Assembly: GCA_050186335.1 (NCBI GenBank)
Contig: JBFWYO010000010.1
Coordinates: 1 to 64,000, forward strand
Direction of reading: 5' to 3'
From: JBFWYO01 sp050186335
Lineage (GTDB): Bacteria > Pseudomonadota > Alphaproteobacteria > Bin65
DNA length: 64,000 nucleotides
Part shown: in pieces, positions 41,894 through 50,394 of the stretch
How positions within the stretch are numbered: the first letter of the stretch is position 1
Layout: each line of letters begins with the position of its first letter
Made by a program: the position numbers and the translations under genes
The notes under the pieces: model-generated
What the model saw: the letters and a program-made list of their open reading frames with translations, nothing else
Databases searched by the model: none
Told to the model about the DNA's origin: nothing

Positions 41894-42703
41894 ATGGCCG
41901 CTTCCCACGCTCAGCTGACCGGCGTCACCAAGATATTTCCGGCTGCCGGCGGCAATGCGCAGGTGCATGCGCTCGGCCCGCTGGACCTGAGCCTGGCGCG
42001 AGGCGAGTTCTTCGCCGTGGTCGGCCCGTCGGGCTGCGGCAAGTCGACCCTCTTGGAGCTCATGGCCGGGCTGCTGCCGGCCACACAAGGCACGATCCTC
42101 TTCGAAGACAAGCCGGTTGCCGGCCGGGTGCCGGACGGCATCGGCGTCGTGTTTCAGGACGACGCCAGCTTTCCTTGGCTCAGCGTGCGGGACAACGTGG
42201 CGTTTGGCCTGCGCCGCACGGCGATCGACAACGCCGAGCTTAACAAGCGTGTGGCCGACGCGCTGGCGTTCATGGGGTTGAAGGATTTTATCCGTCATTA
42301 CCCGCCGCAACTGTCCGGCGGCATGCGCCAACGCGTCTGTATCGCCCGCACGCTGGTGATGCGGCCGCGACTGATCCTGCTCGACGAGCCGTTCGGCGCG
42401 CTGGACCAGCAGACGCGCCTGTTGATGGGCGACGAATTGCTGCGCCTGTGGCGCGAAACCGGCGCCACCGTGTTGCTGATCACACATGCGCTCGACGAGG
42501 CCGCCATGCTGGCCGACCGGGTCGGCGTCATGTCCGCGCGGCCGGGCGTGTTCATGGATCTGGTGACGACAAACTGGCCGCGCGATCGCGACAGCCGAAT
42601 CGTCGGCCACGCCGAGTTTGGCGCCATCACGGCGCGGCTGTGGCAATCGCTGCGCGGCGAATCGCTCAAGGCATTGGGTCACGCCGGGGCCGCAGCGCCA
42701 TGA
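41894..42703 (+). CDS. SsuB/TauB-like ABC transporter ATPase
   Basis: The 269-residue ATPase shows Walker A GPSGCGKST, Q-loop VVFQDDASFPWLSVRDNV, signature LSGGMRQRVCIARTL, Walker B LILLDEPFGALD and H-loop LLITHALDEA. FGALDQQTR is typical of the nitrate/sulfonate/taurine subfamily. It begins 12 nt after receptor 2, and its TGA overlaps the permease ATG (ATGA). It powers import of the ligand delivered by the two receptors. Confidence 0.93.
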   Translation: MAASHAQLTGVTKIFPAAGGNAQVHALGPLDLSLARGEFFAVVGPSGCGKSTLLELMAGLLPATQGTILFEDKPVAGRVPDGIGVVFQDDASFPWLSVRDNVAFGLRRTAIDNAELNKRVADALAFMGLKDFIRHYPPQLSGGMRQRVCIARTLVMRPRLILLDEPFGALDQQTRLLMGDELLRLWRETGATVLLITHALDEAAMLADRVGVMSARPGVFMDLVTTNWPRDRDSRIVGHAEFGAITARLWQSLRGESLKALGHAGAAAP

Positions 42704-43452
42704 ACCTGGTCGTCCCGTTGCGGATCGTCGTCATCGCGGGGTCGCTGGGGCTTTTGGAGCTGTCGTGCCGGGTCGGCTGGGCCGACCGCAAGACCATCAT
42801 CCCGCCGACCGAAATGCTCGAATCGATGATCGAACAACTGCGTACGCCCACCGTGCTGGCCGGCATCGGCCAGACGCTCGGCAACGTGCTTGCCGCATTG
42901 GTGATGTCGGTCGTCGTGGGCTTTTTGGTCGGCGTGATCGTGCATTCGATCCCGCGTCTGCGCCGAACGCTGGATCCTTTGTTGGCGACCTTCTACGCCG
43001 TGCCGTTCTTCGTCTTCTATCCCGTCATGATCGGGATCTTCGGCCTGACCCAATGGCCGATCATCGTCACCGCGTTTCTGTTCGCGATGGTGGCGATGCT
43101 GATCGCGACCCTGACCGGGATCGACCGCATTCCGCGCGTGCTGTCGAAAGTCGCGCGCACGCACCGCATGGGCGTGCTGGAAACCGCCATCAAGTTGAAA
43201 CTACCGGCCGCGGCGCCGCATCTGTTCGGCGGCGTCAAGCTATGCGTGGCGAACGCGTTCATCGGCGTGATCGCCAGCGAATTCATCATGGCGACTTCGG
43301 GCATCGGCTACGAGATCGGCTACGCCTACAACAATTTCGAGAACCGGCGCATGTATGGGCTGATGCTGTTCGTGCTGGTCCTCGTCGTGACCGTCAACAT
43401 GGCGTTGCATTCCTACGAGCAGCGCCTCGCCCGCAGGCGCGCCGGACGATGA
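42700..43452 (+). CDS. SsuC/TauC-like ABC permease 1
   Basis: The 250-residue permease (start ATG 42700, coupled to the ATPase stop) has six helices. The stretch ATFYAVPFFVFYPVMIGIFGL and the EAA-like loop TAIKLKLPAAAPHLFGGVKL are family-typical. It would form a heterodimer with permease 2 (43984-44727). An inverted cspA gene stands between the two permease genes. Homologous systems usually have the permeases adjacent or only one permease. Confidence 0.9.
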   Translation: MNLVVPLRIVVIAGSLGLLELSCRVGWADRKTIIPPTEMLESMIEQLRTPTVLAGIGQTLGNVLAALVMSVVVGFLVGVIVHSIPRLRRTLDPLLATFYAVPFFVFYPVMIGIFGLTQWPIIVTAFLFAMVAMLIATLTGIDRIPRVLSKVARTHRMGVLETAIKLKLPAAAPHLFGGVKLCVANAFIGVIASEFIMATSGIGYEIGYAYNNFENRRMYGLMLFVLVLVVTVNMALHSYEQRLARRRAGR

Positions 43453-43470
43453 ATAGGCCGCCTGACCGCG

Positions 43471-43506
43471 CAAAAACGAAAACGGCGGCGATTGCTCGCC
43501 GCCGTT
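43471..43506 (-). terminator. Rho-independent terminator of cspA
   Basis: AACGGCGGCGA (43481-43491) and TCGCCGCCGTT (43496-43506) form an 11-bp perfect stem with a TTGC loop. On the minus strand the stem is followed by TTTTCGTTTTTG, as expected for a terminator of the minus-strand cspA gene. The permease 1 gene converges on it, but the plus strand lacks a T-run. Confidence 0.8.
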
Positions 43507-43553
43507 CGAACCGTTGGCCGCTCAAGACGAGCGGCCGGCCGGCGCGTAATTGC

Positions 43554-43757
43554 TTACGACGCCTGCAGATTGGTTGCCGCGGTCTTGCCACGCTCCGTGG
43601 TGATCTCGAAGCTGACCTTCTGACCTTCCCGCAGGGTGGCCAGGCCAGCGCGCTCGACGGCGCTGATGTGCACGAACACGTCGCGCGAACCGTCGCTCGG
43701 CTGGATGAAACCGTAACCTTTTTGCGGATTGAACCACTTGACCGTACCAGTCGCCAT
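43554..43757 (-). CDS. cspA: Cold shock protein (CspA family)
   Basis: The 67-residue single-domain protein has both RNA-binding motifs: KGYGFI (RNP1 region, in GTVKWFNPQKGYGFIQPSDG) and DVFVHIS (RNP2). It starts with ATG 43757 behind GGAGG, 7 nt away. CspA proteins bind single-stranded RNA/DNA and melt structure. It lies inverted inside a transporter operon and has its own terminator. The promoter lies in 43758-43983, probably with a long 5' leader. Confidence 0.95.
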   Translation of the reverse strand: MATGTVKWFNPQKGYGFIQPSDGSRDVFVHISAVERAGLATLREGQKVSFEITTERGKTAATNLQAS

Positions 43758-43983
43758 ATTGGCCTCCATATTGCTGGTCATACACATGTTCCGCCGGTTC
43801 GAATACGCATCCCGGCGTCAACAATCTCATTTTTGGTGAATGACTTGGTCTCGTATTCCGATGCCGTTAAGCGGCGCCGGACAGATATGGCAAGGCAGGC
43901 CAAAAGCTCGATTGTGGCGCTAAAAAAATGGCGCGGCGCCTTATTCTTGTCAAGTCACAACCCTCTGTCGGCCGGGTAGCGCC

Positions 43984-44727
43984 ATGCGAAACGCTACCCG
44001 TGCTCTGGATATTACGCTGCTTATGCTAGCGCTTGTGTTGATTTGGCAAATAGTTCACCACATCGTCGGCGAAACCGCTTTGACCGCGCCGCTCGAAACG
44101 CTGTCCCACCTCGGCAAGCTGCTCGGCCAAGCCCGATTTTGGGCACACATTATAGAATCGGTGAGCGCGTTCCTTTACGCGGTGCTGATTGCCTGGCTGG
44201 CCGGCGTCGGCATCGGCGTTTGGCTTGGCGCGCGGCGGCTCGCGGGCGATGTCGCCGAACCGATCCTGGTGGCACTGCATTCGATCCCGAAGGTGACGCT
44301 CTACCCGGTGTTGCTTCTGCTGTTCGGCCTCGGCTTCTCGGCCAAAGTCGTGTTCGGTGCCATTCACGGCATTGTGCCGGTGGCGATCTTCGCGCTGAAT
44401 GCCGTGCGCAATATCAAGCCGGTGCATATAAAAGCGGCGCGCATGATGAATCTCGAAGGCCCCGCTCTGGCATGGCGCGTGCTGATCCCGGCGGCGTTGC
44501 CCGAAGTGTTCAGCGGTCTGCGCGTCGGCTTCGCGCTGTCGCTGCTGGGGGTTCAGATCGGCGAAATGTTCGCCTCCAAACAGGGGCTCGGCTTTCTGAT
44601 CGTCAATTCGATCAACCTGGTCGACACCAAGACCATGATGGCCGTGGTGATCCTGCTGTTCGCCTTCGCGGCGGCGGCCAACGGCATCATGTTATGGATC
44701 GACCACCGGCTGCATCGGCGGGCATAA
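43984..44727 (+). CDS. SsuC/TauC-like ABC permease 2
   Basis: The 247-residue protein has six helices; LVALHSIPKVTLYPVLLLLFG and the loop RMMNLEGPALAWRVLIPAAL are the family's channel and EAA-like motifs. GVQIGEMFASKQGLGFLIVN is a C-terminal hallmark. The start ATG 43984 has only a weak upstream SD, which fits a gene cut off from its original leader by the cspA insertion. It ends 7 nt before ynfA on the same strand. Confidence 0.9.
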   Translation: MRNATRALDITLLMLALVLIWQIVHHIVGETALTAPLETLSHLGKLLGQARFWAHIIESVSAFLYAVLIAWLAGVGIGVWLGARRLAGDVAEPILVALHSIPKVTLYPVLLLLFGLGFSAKVVFGAIHGIVPVAIFALNAVRNIKPVHIKAARMMNLEGPALAWRVLIPAALPEVFSGLRVGFALSLLGVQIGEMFASKQGLGFLIVNSINLVDTKTMMAVVILLFAFAAAANGIMLWIDHRLHRRA

Positions 44728-44734
44728 TCCGGCA

Positions 44735-45061
44735 ATGAAGTCCGTCCTCGCCTTCGTCGGCGCAGCGTTCGCCGAAATCGCCGGCTGCTTCGCCTTTTGG
44801 GCCTGGCTGCGGCTGGGCAAGCCGGTCTGGTGGGTGATCCCCGGCATCGCGTCGCTCGCGTTGTTCGCCTATTTGCTGACGCTTGCGGAGAGCAGCGCCG
44901 CCGGCCGCGCCTACGCGGCCTATGGCGGCATCTACATTGCCGCCTCGGTATTCTGGCTATGGGCGATCGAAGGCACGCGGCCGGACCGCTGGGATCTGAT
45001 CGGTCTCCTGGTCTGCCTGATCGGCGCCGGGGTCATTCTGTTCGGCCCGCGCGCCGCCTGA
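44735..45061 (+). CDS. ynfA: YnfA/UPF0060 family small membrane protein
   Basis: The 108-residue protein has four hydrophobic helices. The UPF0060 pattern is clear: AAFAEIAGCFAFWAWLRLGK near the start and GRAYAAYGGIYIAASVFWLW in the middle, ending with a DxxG-type segment. It resembles small multidrug resistance proteins by size and topology; its function is poorly established. It follows permease 2 closely and converges with the opgD-like gene. Confidence 0.93.
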   Translation: MKSVLAFVGAAFAEIAGCFAFWAWLRLGKPVWWVIPGIASLALFAYLLTLAESSAAGRAYAAYGGIYIAASVFWLWAIEGTRPDRWDLIGLLVCLIGAGVILFGPRAA

Positions 45062-45083
45062 CCGGGCACGCGGCGCGGCACCC

Positions 45084-46709
45084 TCATCCTTCGTACGGGA
45101 TGAACTGGTACAGCCAGGTTTCCGAGATCGGCTTGTCGTTGAAAACCAGTTGGCCGCGCAGTTCGACCGGCTCGCGGCCGTCGACCTGAAGATCGAACAC
45201 CGCGCGCCAGCGTTTCGTGCCCTGCACCTTCGTGGTGTAAGCACCGTCGACCTTTCCGCGCGCCGAACCGATCGTCAGTTTGACCGGCGCACCGGTCGGC
45301 AGATCGCCGACCATACCGCCCTGGAAGTCGATGGCGATCTTCTTCTTGTTTGCCGGCCGTGGCTGGCCCGGCACGCCGCCGATGCCGATGCGCGTGGCGA
45401 CAACGCGCGCCAGCGGCGTCGGGTACGGTTCATCGGCCAGCCAGTGCAGCTTGTACTTGAAGCTCCACGCCGAGCCCGCCTTGACCGGTTCTTTCGGCAC
45501 CCAGTAGGCGACAATATTGTCGTGGATCTCGTCGTCGGTCGGAATTTCGACCAGTTGTACCGCGCCCTCGCCCCACTCGCCGACCGGTTCGACCCAGACC
45601 GACGGGCGCTTCTCGTAGAATACCCCGTCGTCCTGATAGTTCTCGAATTCGCGATCGCGCTGCAGTAGTCCGAAGCCCTTCGGGTTCCGATCCAGGAACG
45701 ACGACGTGCGCACCGCAGGCGGATTGTTGAGCGGTCGCCACAGCCGCTCGCCGGCGCCGTTCCAGATCGCAAGCCCGTCGCTATCGTGAATTTCCGGGCG
45801 CCAGTCGCGCGCCAAATTCCGTTGATTTTCGGCATACCAGAACATCGAGGTGAGCGGCGCGGCACCCAGGCGCTGGATATCTTCGCGCGCGTACATTTGC
45901 GCTTCGATCTCCATGATCACGCCCTTCGCCTTGGTGGCGACCATGCGATACGCGCCGGTAATGCTCGGCCCGTCCATCAGGCAATAGATGATGATGGCGT
46001 TCGGCGCGTTGGGCGCCGGCTGGAACCAGAATTCGGTGAAGCGTGGAAACTCCTCCGGCTTGGCCATGGCCACGTCGATCGCGACGCCGCGCGCCGAAAG
46101 ACCGTATTGGTCCTGCGCCCCCGAGGTACGGAAATAAGCGGCGCCCAGAAAAGCGATCCAGTCGGTCCGGTTGCCGGGATTCATGACGCGGAAGCCGGCG
46201 AAGCCGAGATCCTCGGGCAGCTCCTTGTCGAAGCCGGTCTTGCCGTAATCGTACATTTGCGCCGCGTACAGCACTTCGCGCGCCTGGTTGTTCTGCACCA
46301 GATTAATCTTCACCGGCTGCTTGAAGTAGCGGCCGAGATGAAAGAACTGTACCGGATACGGCCCGCCGCCCGTGGCCCATAATGAATAGTCGCGCCGGAA
46401 CCGGATCGCCTGGTGCGCGTCGTAATCGATGCGTTCCAGTATGTCGGCGGCGCGCGGCGGGGGGTTCTGATATTTCGCTTCGGCGAGCCGCTTCGCTTCG
46501 GCCTTCAGCAGGTCGAAGCTGAAATTCTTGTTCGGGCCGAATTTCAGGCCCGGAAGCGCCTGCGGCGGTGGCGTGACCGGCTTTGGCGCGGCGGGCGGCG
46601 GCGTCTGCTGCGCCAGCCCGGCCCGCGACAGCAACGCATTGCCGAGGGCGTAAAGCCCTGCGGTGGCGCCGACGGACAGGAAGCTACGGCGCGAGAAATG
46701 CTTGGTCAT
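45084..46709 (-). CDS. Periplasmic glucan biosynthesis protein (MdoG/OpgD family)
   Basis: The 541-residue protein starts MTKHFSRRSFLSVGATAGLY, a twin-arginine (Tat) signal (SRRSFL) as in OpgD. The MdoG domain covers about residues 50-540: FSFDLLKAEAKRLAEAKYQ, YPVQFFHLGRYFKQPVKINL and GRDREFENYQDD-like segments are family-typical. It shapes osmoregulated periplasmic glucans. The ATG at 46709 is chosen over an in-frame upstream alternative because it starts the signal and has GGGGA upstream. No opgH partner is in the window. Confidence 0.9.
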   Translation of the reverse strand: MTKHFSRRSFLSVGATAGLYALGNALLSRAGLAQQTPPPAAPKPVTPPPQALPGLKFGPNKNFSFDLLKAEAKRLAEAKYQNPPPRAADILERIDYDAHQAIRFRRDYSLWATGGGPYPVQFFHLGRYFKQPVKINLVQNNQAREVLYAAQMYDYGKTGFDKELPEDLGFAGFRVMNPGNRTDWIAFLGAAYFRTSGAQDQYGLSARGVAIDVAMAKPEEFPRFTEFWFQPAPNAPNAIIIYCLMDGPSITGAYRMVATKAKGVIMEIEAQMYAREDIQRLGAAPLTSMFWYAENQRNLARDWRPEIHDSDGLAIWNGAGERLWRPLNNPPAVRTSSFLDRNPKGFGLLQRDREFENYQDDGVFYEKRPSVWVEPVGEWGEGAVQLVEIPTDDEIHDNIVAYWVPKEPVKAGSAWSFKYKLHWLADEPYPTPLARVVATRIGIGGVPGQPRPANKKKIAIDFQGGMVGDLPTGAPVKLTIGSARGKVDGAYTTKVQGTKRWRAVFDLQVDGREPVELRGQLVFNDKPISETWLYQFIPYEG

Positions 46710-46932
46710 CCGGAATCCCCGTGGAAATGGCGGGCGGACTGTAGGGATTGGGTCGCAGCCGGGCAAGCAGACGGCCGGTCGCACCCGGATTCCTGGGCGC
46801 GCCGGCAGCTGCCGGGTTCGACCCCCGGCGTCGGGGTAACCTATTGAAATCGCTTAAATTGACCCTACTTGCGTGGCCGGGCCAGAATCGTGCGCCAAGC
46901 TGTCCCCAGGCGGCTTTTTCCGGCCAATTCGC
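46710..46932. other. Spacer upstream of opgD-like gene
   Basis: This is the left part of a 392-bp divergent spacer. It must contain the promoter of the minus-strand glucan gene, which I could not pin down. No reading frame of note is seen. Confidence 0.4.
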
Positions 46933-46960
46933 TTGACTTGCCTTGGCCCCTGGCTATAGT
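46933..46960 (+). promoter_or_regulatory. Sigma-70-type promoter of rplU-rpmA
   Basis: TTGACT (46933-46938) and TATAGT (46955-46960) are separated by 16 bp, close to the consensus -35/-10 pair. The predicted start of transcription is near 46967, giving a leader of about 135 nt before rplU. Confidence 0.75.
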
Positions 46961-46969
46961 CCGCCCGCT

Positions 46970-47073
46970 CCGGCCGGGACCCCCTTTTTGGGGTGTCGCG
47001 GCCGGTCACTTTATTTCGTATCGGCGCCTCTGTACCGCCCCAGGTTTCGGCCCGGCGGGTCGGCCGGCCGGCC
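46970..47073 (+). promoter_or_regulatory. rplU mRNA leader with hairpin and 16-bp palindrome
   Basis: CCGGCCG (46970-46976) pairs with CGGCCGG (46999-47005); inside, GAC/GTC and CCCC/GGGG close a TTTTT loop, giving a strong hairpin almost at the transcript 5' end, followed by TCACTTTATTT. A second element, GGTCGGCCGGCCGACC at 47058-47073, is a perfect palindrome about 20 nt upstream of the rplU SD. Ribosomal protein L21 leaders are known in other phyla; a regulatory role here is inferred. Confidence 0.5.
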
Positions 47074-47101
47074 GACCAAAGCCAGAGCTTCGGAGAATAC
47101 G

Positions 47102-47557
47102 ATGGTCGCAGTCATCCGCACCGGCGGCAAACAATACCGCGTCGCGCAAAACGACGTCATCAAGGTGGAACGTCTGGCCGGCGAGGCGGGCGACATCGTG
47201 GTGCTGGACGACGTGCTGGCCGTCGGCAGCGAGATCGGCAAGCCCGGCATTTCCGGCGCATCGGTTGCCGCGCGCATCCTGGGCCAGGACCGCAACGACC
47301 GCATCATCACCGTCAAGCGCAAGCGTCGGCACACCTACAAGCGCCGCTTGGGCCACCGCCAGGAAATCACCGTCCTGCGCATCGAAGAGATCCTGACCGG
47401 CGGCGCCAAGCCGACGGTCAAGCCAGGCCTGCCGGAAAAGGCGCCCAAGAAGGCCAAAGCGGAAGACGCCGTGCCGGCGACCGACGTTGCGGCCGACGCC
47501 CCTGCGGAAGCCACCGAAGCCAAGGCAAAGAAGAAGTCGGCCAAGGCGAAAAAGTAA
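47102..47557 (+). CDS. rplU: 50S ribosomal protein bL21
   Basis: The 151-residue protein begins MVAVIRTGGKQYRVAQNDVI and carries KRKRRHTYKRRLGHRQEITV, both characteristic of bL21. The last 50 residues are an Ala/Lys-rich tail found in many alphaproteobacterial L21 proteins but not in E. coli (about 103 residues). The ATG at 47102 has GGAG 7 nt upstream. It is followed by rpmA after 44 nt, the conserved order. Confidence 0.97.
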   Translation: MVAVIRTGGKQYRVAQNDVIKVERLAGEAGDIVVLDDVLAVGSEIGKPGISGASVAARILGQDRNDRIITVKRKRRHTYKRRLGHRQEITVLRIEEILTGGAKPTVKPGLPEKAPKKAKAEDAVPATDVAADAPAEATEAKAKKKSAKAKK

Positions 47558-47601
47558 CACTCGAGTAACGGAACGGCGCGCAACGCGCGGAGGAATTTCT
47601 C

Positions 47602-47871
47602 ATGGCACATAAAAAAGCAGGCGGCAGTTCGCGTAACGGCCGCGATTCGGCAGGCCGACGCCTCGGCGTCAAGAAGTTCGCGGGTCAGCAGGTTCTGGCC
47701 GGCAACATCCTGGTGCGCCAGCGCGGCACGACCTTCCACCCGGGACCGAATGTCGGCATGGGCCGCGATCACACCCTCTTCGCGCTCATCAACGGCAAGG
47801 TCCGCTTCAAACACGGCGCCAAGGATCGCACCTTCATCGTCATCGATCCGATCGCCGAAGCGGCGGAGTAA
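47602..47871 (+). CDS. rpmA: 50S ribosomal protein bL27
   Basis: The 89-residue protein MAHKKAGGSSRNGRDSAGRR is an unmistakable bL27 N-terminus, whose tail reaches the peptidyl transferase centre. GTTFHPGPNVGMGRDHTLFA is also family-specific. GGAGGAA precedes the ATG. It is cotranscribed with rplU and ends 82 nt before a strong terminator. Confidence 0.98.
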   Translation: MAHKKAGGSSRNGRDSAGRRLGVKKFAGQQVLAGNILVRQRGTTFHPGPNVGMGRDHTLFALINGKVRFKHGAKDRTFIVIDPIAEAAE

Positions 47872-47953
47872 GACGGCGCGACGCCGACTCTCACCGGACT
47901 GATTTCGAGGCACCGACGGCGCGCCGACAGCGCCGACCGGGCGATCGAAACCC

Positions 47954-47985
47954 AAAGGGGGAATGGCTTCCGTTCCCCCTTTTTT
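47954..47985 (+). terminator. Rho-independent terminator after rpmA
   Basis: AAAGGGGGAA (47954-47963) pairs with TTCCCCCTTT (47973-47982) around a 9-nt loop, followed by T residues to 47985. It closes the rplU-rpmA transcript and separates it from obg. Confidence 0.88.
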
Positions 47986-48027
47986 AATGCCCAAATGGCG
48001 CCCGAACTCGACCGGGCGGAGATCAAA

Positions 48028-49074
48028 GTGAAATTCCTCGATCAAGCGAAGATCTTCGTCAAAAGCGGCGACGGCGGGGCCGGCGCGGTCAGCTTTCGGC
48101 GCGAGAAATTCGTCGAATTCGGCGGACCGGACGGCGGCGACGGCGGCCGCGGCGGGCATGTGTTTGCCGAATGCGTCGACGGGCTGAACACGCTGATCGA
48201 TTTCCGCTACCAGCAGCATTTCAAGGCACGTCGCGGCGACGGCGGCAGCGGGCGCGACCGCTACGGCGCCGCGTCGCCCGATGTGATCATTCGGGTTCCG
48301 GTCGGCACGCAAATCTTCGAGGACGACAACGAAACCTTGGTCGCCGACTTCACGCGCGTCGGCCAGCGCGTGCGCCTGGCCAAGGGCGGCGACGGCGGGC
48401 GCGGCAATGCGCAATTCAAAAGTTCCACCAACCGCGCGCCGCGCCAGTCGGAACCCGGCTGGCCGGGCGAGGAACGCTGGCTGTGGCTGCGCCTGAAACT
48501 GATCGCCGATGCCGGCCTGATCGGCCAGCCCAATGCGGGCAAAAGCACGTTTCTCGCCGCCGTCTCGCGCGCGAAGCCCAAGATCGCGGATTACCCGTTC
48601 ACCACGCTGCATCCCAATCTAGGCGTGGTGAACGTGCGCAACGAGGAATTCGTGCTGGCCGACATTCCCGGCCTGATCGAAGGCGCGCACGAGGGCAAAG
48701 GCATCGGCGACCGGTTCCTCGGGCATGTCGAACGCTGCCGCGTGCTGCTGCACCTGGTCGACGGCACCGAAGAGGATGTCGCGCGCTCGTACAAGATCAT
48801 CCGCCATGAGTTGAAGGCGTACGGCGGTGGTTTGGCGCAGAAGAAAGAAATCGTCGCGCTCAACAAATGCGACGCGCTGGCCGACGACGAGATCGAAGCC
48901 AAAATGGCGGCGCTCAAGAAAGCCTCGCGCAAGAAGGTCTATGCGCTCTCCGGCGTCAGCGGCCGCGGCAAGGACGAAGTGCTGCTCGCGCTGCTCGACG
49001 TGATCAAATCCGCGCGCGCCCAGGAAAAGGCCGCGGCGGCGGAGGATGCCGAAGCACGCGAGGCGCTGCCATGA
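48028..49074 (+). CDS. obg: Obg/CgtA GTPase
   Basis: The 348-residue protein begins VKFLDQAKIFVKSGDGGAG, the glycine-rich Obg fold (about 1-158), followed by the G domain: G1 GQPNAGKST, G2 near DYPFTTLHPN, G3 DIPGLIEGA, NKCD (G4). A GTG at 48028 with GGAG 7 nt upstream is the probable start. It acts in late 50S assembly and stress control. Its stop overlaps the proB ATG (ATGA). Confidence 0.96.
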   Translation: MKFLDQAKIFVKSGDGGAGAVSFRREKFVEFGGPDGGDGGRGGHVFAECVDGLNTLIDFRYQQHFKARRGDGGSGRDRYGAASPDVIIRVPVGTQIFEDDNETLVADFTRVGQRVRLAKGGDGGRGNAQFKSSTNRAPRQSEPGWPGEERWLWLRLKLIADAGLIGQPNAGKSTFLAAVSRAKPKIADYPFTTLHPNLGVVNVRNEEFVLADIPGLIEGAHEGKGIGDRFLGHVERCRVLLHLVDGTEEDVARSYKIIRHELKAYGGGLAQKKEIVALNKCDALADDEIEAKMAALKKASRKKVYALSGVSGRGKDEVLLALLDVIKSARAQEKAAAAEDAEAREALP

Positions 49075-50204
49075 GCAAGCTGCCCGCGCTGGCCGACGGT
49101 AAGCGCATCGTCGTCAAGATCGGTTCGGCGCTCCTCGTCGACGACGAAACCGGCCAGCTGCGCCGCTCCTGGCTCGATGCGTTGGCCCAGGATATCGCGG
49201 CGCTGCGCAAGCGCGGCAAGGACGTTCTGGTGGTCTCCTCCGGCGCCATTGCCGCCGGCCGCCGGCATTTGGGACTCGCCGGCCGTGTGCTCAAACTGGA
49301 AGAAAAGCAGGCCGCCGCCGCGACCGGGCAGATCAGGCTCGCGCATGCCTATCAGGAAGCCCTGGCCAAGCATGACATCACGGTCGCGCAGGTGCTGCTG
49401 ACGCTGGACGACACCGAAGAGCGCCGCCGCCACCTGAACGGCCGCTCGACGCTCGAAACCCTGCTGTCGCTCGGCGCCGTCCCGGTCATCAACGAGAACG
49501 ATACGGTCGCAACCGACGAAATCCGCTTCGGCGACAACGATCGGCTGGCGGCCCGCGTGGCGCAGATGACGAGCGCCGACACGCTGGTGCTGCTGTCGGA
49601 CATCGACGGGCTGTATTCGGCCAATCCGAAACTCGACACATCGGCCGTGCATATTCCGGTGGTCGCCGAAGTGACGCCCGAGATCGAGAACATGGCCGGC
49701 GCCGCCCTGCCCGGCTACAGCTCGGGCGGCATGGTAACCAAGATCGCCGCGGCCAAGGTCGCGCACGCCGCCGGCTGCCGTATGGTCATCGCGCACGGGT
49801 TCGCGCCGCACCCGCTCAAGCGCATCGAAGCGGGCGAGCGCTGCACGTGGTTTTTAGCCCACAGCGAACCGGCCACCGCGCGCAAGCGCTGGATCGCCGG
49901 CAGCCTAAAGCCGAGCGGCATCGTTACCGTCGACGACGGCGCATTGAAGGCATTGAAGGGCGGCAAGAGCCTGCTGCCCGCTGGGATCGCGCGCGTCGAA
50001 GGCAATTTCAAGCGCGGCGACATGGTCTCGGTGCGCGATATGGCCGGTCGCGAAATCGCCCGCGGTCTGTGCGCCTACAACAGCGACGACGCCAAGCGCA
50101 TCATCGGCCACAAGAGCGCCGACATCGAAGCGCTGCTGGGCTATCGCGGCCGCGACGAGATGATCCACCGCGACGATTTGGTGCTGGTGCGCGCCGGCGA
50201 GTGA
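49071..50204 (+). CDS. proB: Glutamate 5-kinase
   Basis: The 377-residue protein combines an amino acid kinase domain (KRIVVKIGSALLVDDETGQL, LVVSSGAIAAGRRHLGL, INENDTVATDEIRFGDNDRL) with a C-terminal PUA domain (about 280-370). It makes gamma-glutamyl phosphate, the first step of proline synthesis. The ATG overlaps the obg stop. proA, normally next, is displaced by a Rieske oxygenase gene. Confidence 0.97.
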   Translation: MSKLPALADGKRIVVKIGSALLVDDETGQLRRSWLDALAQDIAALRKRGKDVLVVSSGAIAAGRRHLGLAGRVLKLEEKQAAAATGQIRLAHAYQEALAKHDITVAQVLLTLDDTEERRRHLNGRSTLETLLSLGAVPVINENDTVATDEIRFGDNDRLAARVAQMTSADTLVLLSDIDGLYSANPKLDTSAVHIPVVAEVTPEIENMAGAALPGYSSGGMVTKIAAAKVAHAAGCRMVIAHGFAPHPLKRIEAGERCTWFLAHSEPATARKRWIAGSLKPSGIVTVDDGALKALKGGKSLLPAGIARVEGNFKRGDMVSVRDMAGREIARGLCAYNSDDAKRIIGHKSADIEALLGYRGRDEMIHRDDLVLVRAGE

Positions 50205-50394
50205 TCGATCCGCGCTCCGCTCGACCCGGCCCCACCCCGCAAGCCATGCGAGAGAGAATCATTCGCGACGGTGCGACGTGCAACCTCGCCGCCCGGACCG
50301 GAAAGAGACGGGGTAAAGCACTTGCCGTCGCCATTGTCGATGCTTCGCGGGCGACGTAGCATTCAACAATAGGCGCGTCTTTCGGGAGAGATCG

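Noticed and set aside
40922..42682. 586-residue minus-strand ORF
   Set aside because: Antisense of receptor 2 and the ABC ATPase.
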